In this document: positions 34,909 to 46,800 of the stretch, in pieces
Position numbering within the stretch: the first letter of the stretch is position 1
Layout of the letters: each line of letters opens with the position of its first letter
DNA from: Epiperipatus broadwayi
Lineage: Eukaryota; Onychophora; Udeonychophora; Euonychophora; Peripatidae
Assembly: GCA_028023455.1 (NCBI GenBank)
Contig: JAQFVV010012983.1
Span: 126,001 to 190,000, forward strand
Reading direction: 5' to 3'
Length of the DNA stretch: 64,000 bases
Position numbers and translations under genes: made by a program
Notes under the pieces: model-generated
The model's input: the letters and a program-made list of their open reading frames with translations, nothing else
The model's database searches: none
Told to the model about the DNA's origin: nothing

Positions 34909-34977
34909 ATATACAGATCACTTCTTATAGTCATTTTTTCGTAACTTATATGACACTAATGTTATCAAAAACATAAT

Positions 34978-36379
34978 CACTTAATCATTCGAATTATACG
35001 TAACTCAAAATAATAAACAACTGGTTTGTATGCAGTTTAATATCATCAAATCGATTTTCATTTACAAATGAACCTTCTCAAGATGTAATTTTTAAAATTA
35101 ATCATGTGACAACAAATGTTCTACAGCTTTATATACTCTCTAGTGGTCATCACTAGAAATAAACCCATGAAAAATACAATATATTATTATTTTTATAAAT
35201 GTATACTTATGTATACATCCATTATACATTTTCTTATTCATCTTTTTTTTCTTATACCTACTATCTATCATCAAATAAACAACTCCTCTCTTATACTATC
35301 AATATATATATATATATTGATAATTTTCCTCCCAATTTTATCATACCATTGATCATATTAATATATATACATCTATTAATCATTCTCCTATTTATTTTTT
35401 TCTATCTTGTAACTTCTATCAACCAACAAACAATTCCTGTCTTTTATTATCAATACATATATGCATACCTATACATTCTTACATATTATAGCTTCCAATT
35501 ATTTAACAGTGACCATTTTTCTCCCAATTTTAGTGAACCATTGACCATATTAAGGCATTTATCTATGTTTTCTTGTATATATTAAAGAAAGAAAATATTA
35601 TGAAACATTATATATACAAAAAAACATAGATAAATGCATTAATATCATCAATGGTTCAATAAAATTTGGAGGAAAATGGTCACTGTTAGCAATTTGGAAG
35701 CTGTAATATGTAAGAATGTATAGATATTTACATATGTATATGTTTTGATAGTATAAGACAGGAATTGTCTTTTTGGTTGATAGATAGGAGTTATAAAGTA
35801 GAAAAAAGATAAATAGGAGAATGTATAATGGATGTAAATATATATTAATATGGTCAATGGTTTGATAAAAGTGGGAGGAAAATTATCAATGTTAGAAAAT
35901 AAGGTGTAATATATATGAATTTATATCATTAAAACCCAGTCAACATTTAGACAATCCCAATGTCAATAACAATCAACAATTTCAAACTGTTGTCAAGGCA
36001 ACCTCCTTTTAACAATAATGTATATGTAATAAATATATATGTATTGATAGCATAAGAGAGGAGTTAGTTTATTTGATGTTAGATAATAGGTATAAGAAAG
36101 AAAAAATTAACAAGAAAATATATATATATGTGTGTGTGTGCGTGTGTGTGTGCAAATTTATAAAAATAATATTTTTTATTTTTTATGGATTTATTTGTAG
36201 TGATGATTACCAGAGAATGTATAAAGCTGTAGAACATTTATTGTTACATGATTAATTTTAAAAGTAGCATCTTGAGAAAGTTTATTTGTCAATGAAAATT
36301 GATTTAATGATATTAAATTAAATTGCATACAAATCAGTTGTTATTATTTTGAGTAATATATAATTCGATTGATTAAGTG
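34978..36379. mobile_element. Fold-back element with ~210-bp terminal inverted repeats
   Basis: Ends CACTTAATC and GATTAAGTG, with arms at 34978-35190 and about 36150-36379. The interior holds at least two direct and two inverted copies of a ~150-bp unit (TATACATTTTCTTATTCAT-like) and TA/TG microsatellites. The hydrophobic frames here come from this low-complexity repeat. Confidence 0.65.
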
Positions 36380-36484
36380 TATATATATATATTTCAATAT
36401 TGTATAATAATGTTCAAGGATAAATGGATTTATAAGTAATCATTAAAATCAGTCAACACTTAGACAATCCCAATATCAATGACA

Positions 36485-36487
<3 letters not shown>

Positions 36488-36530
<43 letters not shown>

Positions 36531-36538
36531 TGTAATAA
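36488..36538. repeat. (TA)n microsatellite
   Basis: About 25 uninterrupted TA units. Confidence 0.95.
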
Positions 36539-36838
36539 TGCTCAAGACTAATAGGTTTATAAATAATCATTGTTAAAAGAAGATTGACGTGAGAACAGGT
36601 TGAGATTGCTGATTGTTACTGATATTAGGATTTTCTGAGTGTTGCTTGATTTTACCAATAGAAAATAAGTTGAAATGAAGATTTTCATAGGCTATATATA
36701 TAAATGATATATTATCTGGATTTATCCATGTATGATTTGTATTAATATACCAACATATTGGCTAGGTCACATCTGCCATCAACTGGTAATAAAAATTATA
36801 AAAACAGTTGTAGATGCACTGTTAACAATGATATATAA

Positions 36839-38897
36839 TGTAACGATATATAAATATGTCGTTACATTAATTTAAAATAAAAACTTAAAAGTTCGCAAAT
36901 AAAAGTAAAAAACTAAACGCTAAAATTAAAATGTTTGTTAAACATATATATATTCGCACAGATGCCAAACTTTAAAAATATTTTTTTTAAAAAAAACAAA
37001 TAAGTATTTGAACGTACTTTTTTATAAAAAAAAAAAGTACAAGATTTAAAAATAAAAACAGGTATTAATTAATGTAATCTGTAAATGGAAATGATTGTTT
37101 ATGAACTATCGAAAACCAAACTGGCCCTTGGGCTATATTATAAGTAAAATGATCTGATGAAAGATAGATAAGAAAATAAAGAGAAATTAGCTTGACCAAT
37201 GGAAGCACTAAGCCTTGGCTCAGACCCTAACAAAAGTGATGGATTAGTGACGTTTTGTTGATTGAATCCATGTGGATAATATAAAAAGGGAAATACAGTT
37301 TTTTCTGACAGTTCCAGCGTTGTGTGTTTGAGAGTTGTGGTAGGACGCACATACCACACTCTCTATTTAAAAAAAGAAAAAGACTGTGATACCTTGAACC
37401 AACTATTGCCATCTCCAGAACATTATCTTCCAATGGAGGCGTCGCGGGAATTAAAAGCAGAAACCTGGACTCTTCTACCGTAAGCTATATTGACATGAAC
37501 TCTAAATTTAAAAATAATTAAGCACTTTCATTCAAGCTTATGAACTTCCATCTGACTTTTTTTAAGTTTAAAATCAAATTAATAATGTTTAATTTTATAT
37601 GTTTTTCGATTGATAAACATCATTTCCATTTTTTTTCTTATTGTAAAGATTATTTAAATGCATGAAATTTAACTTGTTTATAGACGCTTGCATGGATTCG
37701 TTTGCAGTTAATTATATTTTGGTTTTCATATTTGATCAAAATATATAGACATTCGATAAATAATGATACCGTACGGTATCTAAAATGTATTTATTCGGAT
37801 GTCTTTTAAGTTATTGGTGACAATGCAAGTATCTTATGGTAAATACTATTGGGTTACTTATAAATTTCCCTCTGCGATTGTCGGTATCAATAATTTTGTA
37901 TTTTGATCGTTTAAGTTTATTTTGAAATGTTTTTGACCATGGAATCTATGTAATCGATCTATACCCAACATTTTTAAACAAATCTGTGCGAACGTATTTA
38001 AATGTTAAATTTAAGTCGGGCGTGAATGGCTATATAGTTTTGTAAAGTTATATTAAGAGAGGGTAATCTTAGGTTATTCATTTCGTAGTTGAATTGGTTC
38101 AATGGATTGGATATATTTGTGTAATTGTAGATATAGTATGAGATCCGCTACGGGCAGGATTATAGATATACGCCACACACCTTCTGTTTGCCTATGGATG
38201 GATTTGTAAGACGGCAAAGGACCGCAGTCCATTCCTATGGAGTTTTATGTTTATTGTTCTACTCGCCAACAGATGTCACATTCCTGTTGGTGGAGAGACA
38301 ATGTCTTCTCTAATTCTACTTACTGATCAGATGTACATTCCTGACAGTATAGTATTTTGTGTTGTCATATTTTCATGCTACATTGAATACATAAATGTAT
38401 CAGATGGATTGGCGCCAGTTTGATTGCGAAATTTGTTGCCTAAGGTTAAATCAGGGAAGAATATTTTCTTTTCAAATGCAGATCTATGTAGTCTATTTAT
38501 ACTTGACTATCTAAATAAAATATTAAACTCATTGAAACTTAGTTAAATGTAAAATTAAAAGATTAATATAACAATCTAAAATGTTAAACTTATTCCTCAA
38601 ATTAAAATGATTTATATGTGCGTAAATAAATATTTTTATGTGTTAATTTCTGGCAGTGGCTTTTATTTATATATATTTAAGATATAAATTAAAATTTATA
38701 TTTTATTATCTCTGCGTCTCCACTGAGCTAGTGACTTGGGCTAACGATCTGAATACTTAAATAAAGTGGAATCTTAACAGCGCGTATCTGCCTACTCTAT
38801 AAATTTTTCTAGGTTTAAATGCCTAGATGGCGCCTTGTAGAGCAGATATCGTAGTTTGCGGTTAGATTTGATCTTCACTTTCATTTCGATCGTTATA
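36839..38897 (-). repeat. Solo LTR, type H, copy 2
   Basis: Inverted copy of 30445-32567, about 2.06 kb, with the same terminal words. It interrupts sequence that is continuous near 16980-17060. Flanking bases are AT-rich and a target duplication cannot be fixed (ATAAT is possible). Confidence 0.65.
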
Positions 38898-39145
38898 ATA
38901 ATAAGATAAAAATTCCACCAATAGAAAAAAAAACATAGTAAATTTTAAAAATAAAATAATAGAGATCATGAATTATTTAGTTTAATATGTTTTTTAAGAA
39001 AAATTCTTCCAAATAGAAGGTAGTTTGCATGTATCATCATATTTTTTGATACCATTTGGTCTCATGAAATCCATGAAATTTTGTAAATTTCATGGAGCAT
39101 TGTAATGTTTCTTATGCAAATGTGAGCAATCGTTGAATCATTACT

Positions 39146-39361
39146 AGAAGAAATAAACATGTGGATGCTATTAAATAACCATCATTACTGGGATTTTCAC
39201 TCCATGCTATAGTAGGTTATAATACTGATTTTTCTAATACCAGGATCTTATCCAAATATGACACTTTCTACCAATGTACCATCAAAATAACCACTGAGAT
39301 TTTTAAGAAGCCAAATTATAACAACAAAGATGAAGATGGATGTAAACTACCTTATACTTAA
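39146..39361 (+). pseudogene. Penelope-like element: C-terminal tail of the GIY-YIG endonuclease region
   Basis: A plus-strand stretch with one internal stop, ending in TAA at 39359-39361. It contains SLHAIVGYNTDFSNTRILSK, then YDTFYQC, TEIFKKPNYNNKDEDG and CKLP. This parallels the relic at 17053-17340 and reaches the usual C-terminal N-x-D-x-G region. The conserved KEA before EI is changed to KITT, so it is decayed. A minus-strand copy of the same tail lies immediately left (about 39010-39100). Confidence 0.55.
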
Positions 39362-39595
39362 AAGTATTTTTAAAAACACATTAATCTGAATAATTTTTGA
39401 TATTATTTTATTTTAAAATTTTCTATACCTGTTTTTACATTAGTGAAATTTTCAATCTTATTATACTTCAATGCTTACAGCATATTTAATACCCTGTAAA
39501 TTATCAGAGAGCCACAGATGAAACATGGCTGTTTTATTACATTAAATCATAAATAGATGAACCCAGATAATATATCATTTATATTTACGTATATA

Positions 39596-40218
39596 CTGCT
39601 ATTTTATACAGTTTTAATTCATTTCATTTAAAACTTAATGCAAATTATAATTTCCTCATGTATTTTATTATTATTTAATCACCAGTTCAAAACATGAATC
39701 AAACTTTAATTGATCAATGTTTTGATGAAATGAATCTGAGAATCCTTCACTCAGTGGCATGGAATATATTTGTGTTTGGGGATGGGTCTGCATAAAATCC
39801 AGCTAAAGAGCTAAATTTGAAAGCAATTACAATAGACTATTTTTTTAAGTATTCAGAATTTCTATGATTTTGCTAGCATGCATCAAGAATCTGTAAAAGA
39901 ATTTGGAATTAGTTGTTGGTCATCTACCAATCTGTCAAATCTGACCAATTCTTACTTATTATTTGACATTATATTTATTTATTGTTATGTGTGTATAAAA
40001 ACTTGTATTTGAAGTAAAAGAGGACCCCTTTTACTTCAACAAAAACTCCAACAAAAGTGCTATTATAGGTTAATGGGAAAACTTCTTTAGACTCGGGGAT
40101 TGTCAGACAGTAGTAATTGATAATTTTCTGAAAACATCATTGCTTAAAGTTATGTATATTTACATGGATATCTATTCTTCATTACAATAATAATCCATCA
40201 AAATATTTAATTATATAT
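39596..40218. other. No gene recognised
   Basis: AT-rich sequence, nothing identified. Confidence 0.6.
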
Positions 40219-42397
40219 TGTAATGGACACTCAATCTACCCTTGATTATGGAGGCACCACCAGATCACTGCATATCTGGAAAATTTGTTTGCCATGATCA
40301 AAAGTGGATGGTGATGACGGTTTGCACCAACTAGACCCAGGGATACAGCAAGAGATCTTAACTATTATTCAGACAATTGAGAAAATGAAACCATAGACAA
40401 ACATCTGCCAAAATAATTTAAACTAATTTGAAAATATTATTAAATTCAATAAACAAAATAAAGTACATCTAGCAAACAGAATATGAAAGTTTAACCTAGA
40501 TTTTTATAAGCATATTCATCAGAGAGTGTATATGAGTTCTGCAAATATTAAACCTTAAAAGCTTTGGAAGAAAGGTTTATAATCTCACCTACAATTTAAA
40601 AGGGAATTAATAATATCTTCCTGCTGGCAATTTATAAAAGAACAACAATTCTAGTTTTCTAATTCAGAGATATATAAAAAATATGGTCTTGTAAGAAATC
40701 AATGAAATAGTACTGGCAAGCATTTCTTGGCCCAGAATAATGTGTTGAGACCAAGAACATCATTTGCCAGTAGGACAGCTCATCATGTACCATGTTTAAG
40801 GCAATTCATGTTTGATTTCACATACAAGACAAGAAAACTTAAAGAATGATTACGTAATCTCGAAATGAAACAAAAATCTCCAACTTTAGAAAAACTAGAA
40901 TAACAGGCATGATAAACCACCAGCCAAAAGATTTGCAGGCTGCAGAAAATGTAAATTGAACATATTTAAAATTAACTACATTACAATAAAAGGAAAAGGT
41001 GAGCAAAATGAAATTATAAAGGGTCTACCAAAGCATTTAGCAAGAGTTAGTAATAACAAAAAAGACATAGTAAGCATATAATATATAATCTCACAATACA
41101 CTCCCCAATAAATAAAATTAAAAACAACTTGGAATCTTAAAACTAAGATTCCAAGACACACTATAAATACAAAGAAAAACAAATACATATAATAAATATG
41201 AAATTAAATTACTATTAAAACTTTATACATCAGATTTATTTTTAAATTGAGTGGAGATTTAACTAGAGATTTATATACCCTGGAAAGAATAAGACATATT
41301 TTATCTTAATGGTAAAGCAGAGTCCATGAAATTTTTCAAAAAGTGTGCACTGTTATATTGAGTTCAACTTTCAGATTGCTTCATTTCTTCATGGCAGCAA
41401 GTGAAGAGGCATATTTTAGGATCCTTTCTAATTCATACTTTCATGGTATGGCTGGAAAAACAGCTTGGGACCAGGAGTCCATCCTTAGGTAAGTTAACAG
41501 GGCATATTGTAGGTTTGAATACACATAGCAGTAAATTTAGTCATCTTGTAAGAACAAATGTAGGCAATAATACGAAGTCCATTTAACGACAGGTAGCAGA
41601 ATATGTAATTTTATTAACAGCATTCTAAGAATATGTACAGCAATAAGGCCAGACTGTCAACCCAGTAAGAACCTCAGTAGACTAATAAAATGTGTGATAA
41701 TGAATAGTAAAATAATAAGAAGTTGTCAAGCGTTGTTAGCCGAGAGATCATCACAGCTGCCTTGCAAGCAAGTAGTTGGTTGCAGACAGTTGTGGGTTCG
41801 CATCCCGGCTGATGCTATGACATATGAAAAAAAAAAGAGGAAGAAGCTGAATCAATTTTTTTCAAGCAGAATAAGTTGTCAAGCCAAAAATAAGTGTCCA
41901 AAATTTTTGGGGTTATTTATATCCTCTCTCTATCTCCCATGTAATATTTCTTGTTTTCAATTATAAGACTTAGCCCAGAGCAAATCTTTATCTCCCACTC
42001 AACCTTAATTAATAATTCTAACCAGGAATTATCTTGTAAAAAAAAAAACAATACAAAATTAAATCTCCACTTTTTAAATTAAACTAAAAATGGATTGTAA
42101 TTAAAAATAAACGAAACAGGAACTTTCCAAAATTAAAAGTTTTCTCAAAAAAAAAACAAAGATTAAAACTTTTAACTTGGAATGTTTTTACAATTTGATT
42201 AAAAAATAAATGTCAGAAGAGACTTATCTTAAACTAACAAATAAAATCTGTTAAAGATGAAATTTAAAATTACTGAGTTTTACAATATAGCTGTGTATGT
42301 GGCTATATCCTATAAAACTTTTAAATAACTTTATAAAAAGAAAACTTAGTATTAATTTTGTAAGAAGACCTTTGAAGTGGAAAAATATTCAGGTTCA
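40219..42397 (-). repeat. Solo LTR, type G, copy 2, with SINE inside
   Basis: Inverted diverged copy of 26480-28388. Minus-strand ends are TGAACC and ATTACA, flanked by ATATAT on both sides (40213-40218 and 42398-42403). It is longer than copy 1 mainly because of the SINE at 41732 and ~85 extra bases near 41540-41620. Frames at 41401-41586 and 41694-41966 fall inside it and have no coding signature. Confidence 0.6.
41732..41872 (+). mobile_element. tRNA-derived SINE, copy 1
   Basis: Starts GTTGTTAGCCGAGAG, with a tRNA-like A box (TAGCCGAGAG) and B box (GGTTCGCATCC), then GATGCTATGACATATG and an A-rich tail. AAGTTGTCAAGC occurs at 41720-41731 and 41873-41884 as a possible target duplication. 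However, the last ~40 bases resemble the host LTR, so the right end is uncertain. Pol III-transcribed non-autonomous retroposon. Confidence 0.7.
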
Positions 42398-42492
42398 ATA
42401 TATATAAACATCAAACACATAAAGCTAAATTAGTCAATAAATAATCAAATTACCCCAAATTTAGAACTCAACCAAATTAGCCAAGAAAATAA

Positions 42493-42569
42493 ACTCTAAA
42501 ACACTATCAATGGTTTACACTTGAGAAGTCTGCTTGTAATAGTGAAACCATTGATAGTGTTTTAGAGTT
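42493..42569. repeat. Palindrome with ~25-bp arms
   Basis: CTCTAAAACACTATCAATGG and its complement around a 27-base loop. Typical of a small hairpin MITE. Confidence 0.7.
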
Positions 42570-43419
42570 TTGTTGAATTGTGAAGTTGGCCCCATTGATG
42601 AGAAGCTTATTTTTAACTAAATAATAGTAAGACAAAAGGGAGATGACGAGTATCAATTTTTCTGCAGCGAATTATTTTGAGACTACTTAATGCCAAATTA
42701 TTTTTAGTTGCAAAATTTACTAACTTTTAAATATACTTCTTCATAAGAATTTACATTGGTAGGGGGGATTTATAATCATGAAAGTAAATAATAAAATGTT
42801 CCTTTAAAGAATTTTAAAAGATCTTACGCACATACTAAAATTTCCAAAATTGTTAAAAGAAAGTCATATGATTAGAAAAAAAGAGTAGCAATTTTACACG
42901 TAATGACATTGAACTAGTTAGATAATCTTTTACATTAAGTGAAGTTTAATTCTTGCATCAATAAGTAAATATTTATTGCTTAATTTATTCATGTAAAAAA
43001 AATCAGATGTCTCAAAGTATTACTAGTTTTAAATAAATAAAATGAAAATTCAAAATGGGATTCAAAAATAAATAAATTCAAATTAATATAAAATCGCAAT
43101 TTACTATGAATTATATTATAAAGATGGATTAAAATAAATTTCATTTCAGATAAACCCTATTTCAAATGAATCTTTAAGAAGAAATAAATTACAATCAATT
43201 GTTATTATTAATTTATACCTATCGATTTGCCAGAACTGTTTTCAGTTTTTTGGTTGTTGTTTTTTATATATTAAAAACCAATATTGAGAAAAATGGAATA
43301 ATCAAATTTCTTCAAAATTTCTTACAACAAATTCTTGGAAATATTTTGTTAAGTAAAATATGAAATTTAACTGAAAATGATAAACTAAATTAAGTCGTAT
43401 TTTTATATTGGAGTATTTC
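42570..43419. other. No gene recognised
   Basis: AT-rich sequence, nothing identified. Confidence 0.6.
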
Positions 43420-43925
43420 CATCATCTAATATGAGTATTGAATGTCTTTAGAAAAATTTAACTTTATTTAAATATTCCAAATACATTCAACTGTTAGTAA
43501 TAGTACATCAAACAGGTTAGTATATGCACAACGTTTTGAGATGTATTATTCTCCCCTCTTCTTTTGGGTGTTGCTGGCCTGACCAGTGACAGTACTAGCA
43601 TGGGATTTGATCCGGGAACCTTAGATTCTTGAGTATTAAATTTTAATGTAACACTGAGGCTAGTTAGAGCATTACCTTTAATTCAATACTAAAAAATCTA
43701 AGGGTCCAGGTTCGAATTCCATGCTAGTACTGTTACTGGTCAAGCCAGCAACATCCGAAGAAGAGTGGAGAATAATATCTCTCAAAATGTTGTGCATATA
43801 TTAACCTGTTTGATGTGCTATTTCTAACATTTTTCTAAAGACATTCAATACTCATATTAGATGATGGAAATAGTCCAATATAAAAATACAACTAAAACAC
43901 TGTCATCATAAACCTTACGGAAAAC
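43420..43925. mobile_element. Family C fold-back repeat, copy 2
   Basis: Inverted arms (43420-43625 and 43690-43870) end in CATCTAATATGAGTATTG-type sequence. The inner part carries GGTTCGAATTCC, like a Pol III B box. Each arm contains an AAGAAGAG stem followed by CAAAACGTTGTGC or CAAAATGTTGTGC, which resembles a hammerhead with G12 lost. No ORF. Confidence 0.65.
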
Positions 43926-44345
43926 ATTAAATTATGAGTCATTTTGTATTCACAGATGATGCCATTGTTGCTGGAAATAATATTCACAGCATCAAAAACT
44001 GTTAAAGTTATTTTATACTAAATAAAAAATAAGACTAAAATGATAATAAATCTAAATAATATTTGATGATTTGTCAAATAATATGAGAATAGCATTTGAT
44101 GTGAAGAGATAGAAAGAAGTTAACAATTATAAACAACCTCATTCATATTGCTAATATAGATATAAACATAGTAGATTAAATTAATTCAAAGAATTGATTT
44201 GGAATGAAGTATTTTCAGTAAAATAATTATTAAAATGACATATATTTATATACCTGACAAAGTTTTTAACATACGTGCTTGGTTATTTATTGATCTGAAA
44301 TGTAGATGTTTATTAGAAAGTGTAAATGTATTGATTATTGATCAT
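43926..44345. other. No gene recognised
   Basis: AT-rich sequence, nothing identified. Confidence 0.6.
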
Positions 44346-44354
44346 AAAATAGAG

Positions 44355-44455
44355 GCAAGCATTGGTGGTTGAGAGGTCAGTGATGGCTGCTTTACAAGCA
44401 GTTGTCCTGTTTTAGCGGGTTTGCTTCCCGGCTGATGCTATGACACATGGAAAAA
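44355..44455 (+). mobile_element. tRNA-derived SINE, copy 2 (diverged)
   Basis: GCAAGCATTGGTGGTTGAGAG start, a weakened B box (GGGTTTGCTTCCC), the GATGCTATGACACATGG end and an A tail. AAAATAGAG is repeated at 44346-44354 and 44456-44464 as a target duplication. Confidence 0.7.
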
Positions 44456-44919
44456 AAAATAGAGTCATAAGGTGTTTTGTTGTTATCCATATATTCCAGT
44501 TGTTATCACACATTTGTCGATATCCTCTGAAATGTCTTTCTAATCATCATTATATTTTTCAATTCATCTCTATTGTCATAAATTATTAATATTTTTGTTG
44601 CATGAAAATGCATAATATCTGCAATTTTACTTACCTTCAAGTTATTGTTGCTGCTAGATACTATCAGCAATACACTTATTATTTTATTTCCACATGGTTT
44701 GTAATATTATGTTTTTTTATAATTTCACACTCATTTTTGTGACCAATTTGATTTGAATATTTGGATCTGCTCAAATCTTTAAGAAATTCTGAAATAATTG
44801 TTTAAGTGGTAAGAGATTTCTTTATAAAGTAGCACATAGGAATCATTTTTATATACCAAATACAATTTCAATACTATAAGTATGTTGATATTACAGTTTT
44901 GATTTTACAATACCATACT

Positions 44920-45065
44920 TCATAGCATGAAATACGTATATTGATGATCATTTATCTTTTCAACATATATGTGTTCAAGTGTATCAGTGTTATGAGATAG
45001 AGTGGAGAGTGGTGGATCATGTGAAAGTCTGTGCTCATATACTCTATATATTATATAACATGGAT
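44920..45065 (+). mobile_element. Family D hammerhead element, partial copy
   Basis: Begins inside the ribozyme (AGCATGAAATACGTATATTG) and continues for ~130 bp of the unit seen at 57115-57593. Only the 3' half of the ribozyme is present. Confidence 0.65.
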
Positions 45066-45345
45066 TATTGTACAAAATTATCACTGACATCTATTATTCT
45101 CCACAACCTCCCCCCCATTATTTAATGAATGGTCTCTCTTTATACAAGTGCATAACGTTTCTGTCTTTGTCTAATTACTAGCCCTTATTATGTTATAGTT
45201 ATAAAGACTATGGATACATTACATTTTTTATTCAACTATAAATGTAATAAGTGGTTTACCTAATAAAATTTAGGTTAAAGTATACACCAAATGTCAGAAA
45301 ATGGCTTAAAATATATTTATATTTTCATATAATCTTAAATATGGC

Positions 45346-45399
45346 AACCTGCATAGTATTAATAATATATACAACCTGCATAGTATTAATAATATATAC
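45346..45399 (+). repeat. 27-bp tandem duplication
   Basis: Two copies of CAACCTGCATAGTATTAATA plus TATATA in tandem. Confidence 0.85.
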
Positions 45400-46439
45400 A
45401 TAAATAATGTTATTGTTAATAAAAATTCATTGAAACTTAATGGTTGGGGTTCACTTCAATCGATGCAATGGGAAATTATTAAGTAATCAATATCTTTATA
45501 TTCTATGGATATGCTTTGTTGATCTTGATATCCCAATGAATCAAAACAATTCTTTGAATTCAGTTATCAGCCTAAATCAATCATTATTAAAAATATCGTA
45601 TATTTCCAAATTTTAGTTGAATTGTTATACCTTTCCAAATGCATACAACAGATTAGATGGAATGATATTATTATCCTCTTTCTTTCATCAGTTGCTGGTT
45701 TAACCAGTAACAGCTAGCAAGGAAATGAACCAATTTTTAGTTTTATGAACACCGCATTCAGAATAATGCTTTGGAAGTAATTAGACTATTCTTGTATGAA
45801 TAATTTTATATATATATATATTTAATTACTTTTTTAAGTAGCCTTATAGGCATAAAAGGATCTCTTGAAATATTTGTGTTTGTTTTGATTGTATTAAGGT
45901 ATCACAGGTTTAAATTTTAAATCAGTTAATTGTTTAATGTTTACATTTGCGCTACATCCAAACTGCTCAAACAAATAACACCTCAGGTTTTACAAAAAAA
46001 TCCAAATAAAAAGCATAATTAAATAAAAAATAAATCACTAGACCACAGATGTTTAATATAAATATTTAACTTATTATGGATAAATATTAATAATTCAGTA
46101 AATATAAATGTGATCCATGTTTTATCTTCTTTTGAAATTTATAATTGTACTAAATGGCTTCTTAAAACCATAAAAAAAACTAAGATCGTAAAACAGCCTT
46201 AGATCTTAAATGTGATCTTCAACTTGGATATCTCTAAGTATTGAAGTTAGCTCAGATTCTTTGTTTTTCTAGATACCTGATGCAGTACCTTCTCTGTTGG
46301 CTAATAGCTTAATTTTTTTTTAAACAGTTTCCTGGAATTATAATATTTCCCTAAAATGTATATTTTCCCCAGCATCTTTAGTTTATCTCTTACATGTAAG
46401 TTTTATTTTAATTTAATAATTTAATTATATGTATGGAAA
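45400..46439. other. No gene; decayed family C piece at about 45630-45740
   Basis: AT-rich. The piece at 45630-45740 (TCCTCTTTCTTTCATCAG...GTAACAGCTAGC) resembles family C. Nothing else was seen. Confidence 0.5.
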
Positions 46440-46800
46440 TGGATTATGACCTGTACATGAGGGATCATCGTGACTTATGGTCAATATGGGTAAGATGAGA
46501 AGGTTGGCACCAATGTGCGCTTTGAAAATTCCATCATCAGATTTTCAATGAAATGGATGGATGAAGAGTTGTGGGGTTGGGTGGATTGAAGCCTATCCAT
46601 TAAAGTATAAAGATTGATTATCTTAATATAAGCTGAGTATTGATTGTATATATGTGTGGAGATGATAATCTGGACCAACTGATAAGTACTGATTCTGCAT
46701 GAAATATGTTTGATCAAGTGTGTCAGCACTATGAGATAGCATGGATAGTTGAGAGTCATGTGAAAGTCTGTTCAAACTCCTTATGTATTACATATTGGAA
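46440..46800 (+). mobile_element. Family D hammerhead element, diverged copy
   Basis: About 360 bp matching the 57325-57593 part of the family D unit and then its start. The ribozyme core is altered (CTGATAA) and its helix II differs, so it should be inactive. The frame at 46481-46759 is an artefact. Confidence 0.65.

Larger units (their letters stand above)
36695..39595. mobile_element. Palindromic Penelope-like fragment split by a solo LTR
   Basis: Without the LTR at 36839-38897, the remainder reads as an inverted repeat. The left half (36695-36838, 38898-39100) resembles the 3' end of the minus-strand Penelope-like relic at 16820-17340. The right half (39130-39595) carries the same tail on the plus strand. 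The ends are GATATATTATCTGG and CCAGATAATATATC. Two 3' ends thus point outward from a central joint, as in the hammerhead arrays. Confidence 0.5.

Noticed and set aside
35199-35585. 128-codon hydrophobic frame
   Set aside because: Low-complexity Ile/Tyr/Leu translation of a TA-rich internal repeat of a fold-back element.
41694-41966. 90-codon frame with a Cys/Arg-rich middle
   Set aside because: It runs through the SINE and solo LTR type G sequence.
46535-46560. CTGATGA on the minus strand within family D (also near 57410)
   Set aside because: The bases after it do not form helix II and GAAA; the true family D core is elsewhere in the unit.
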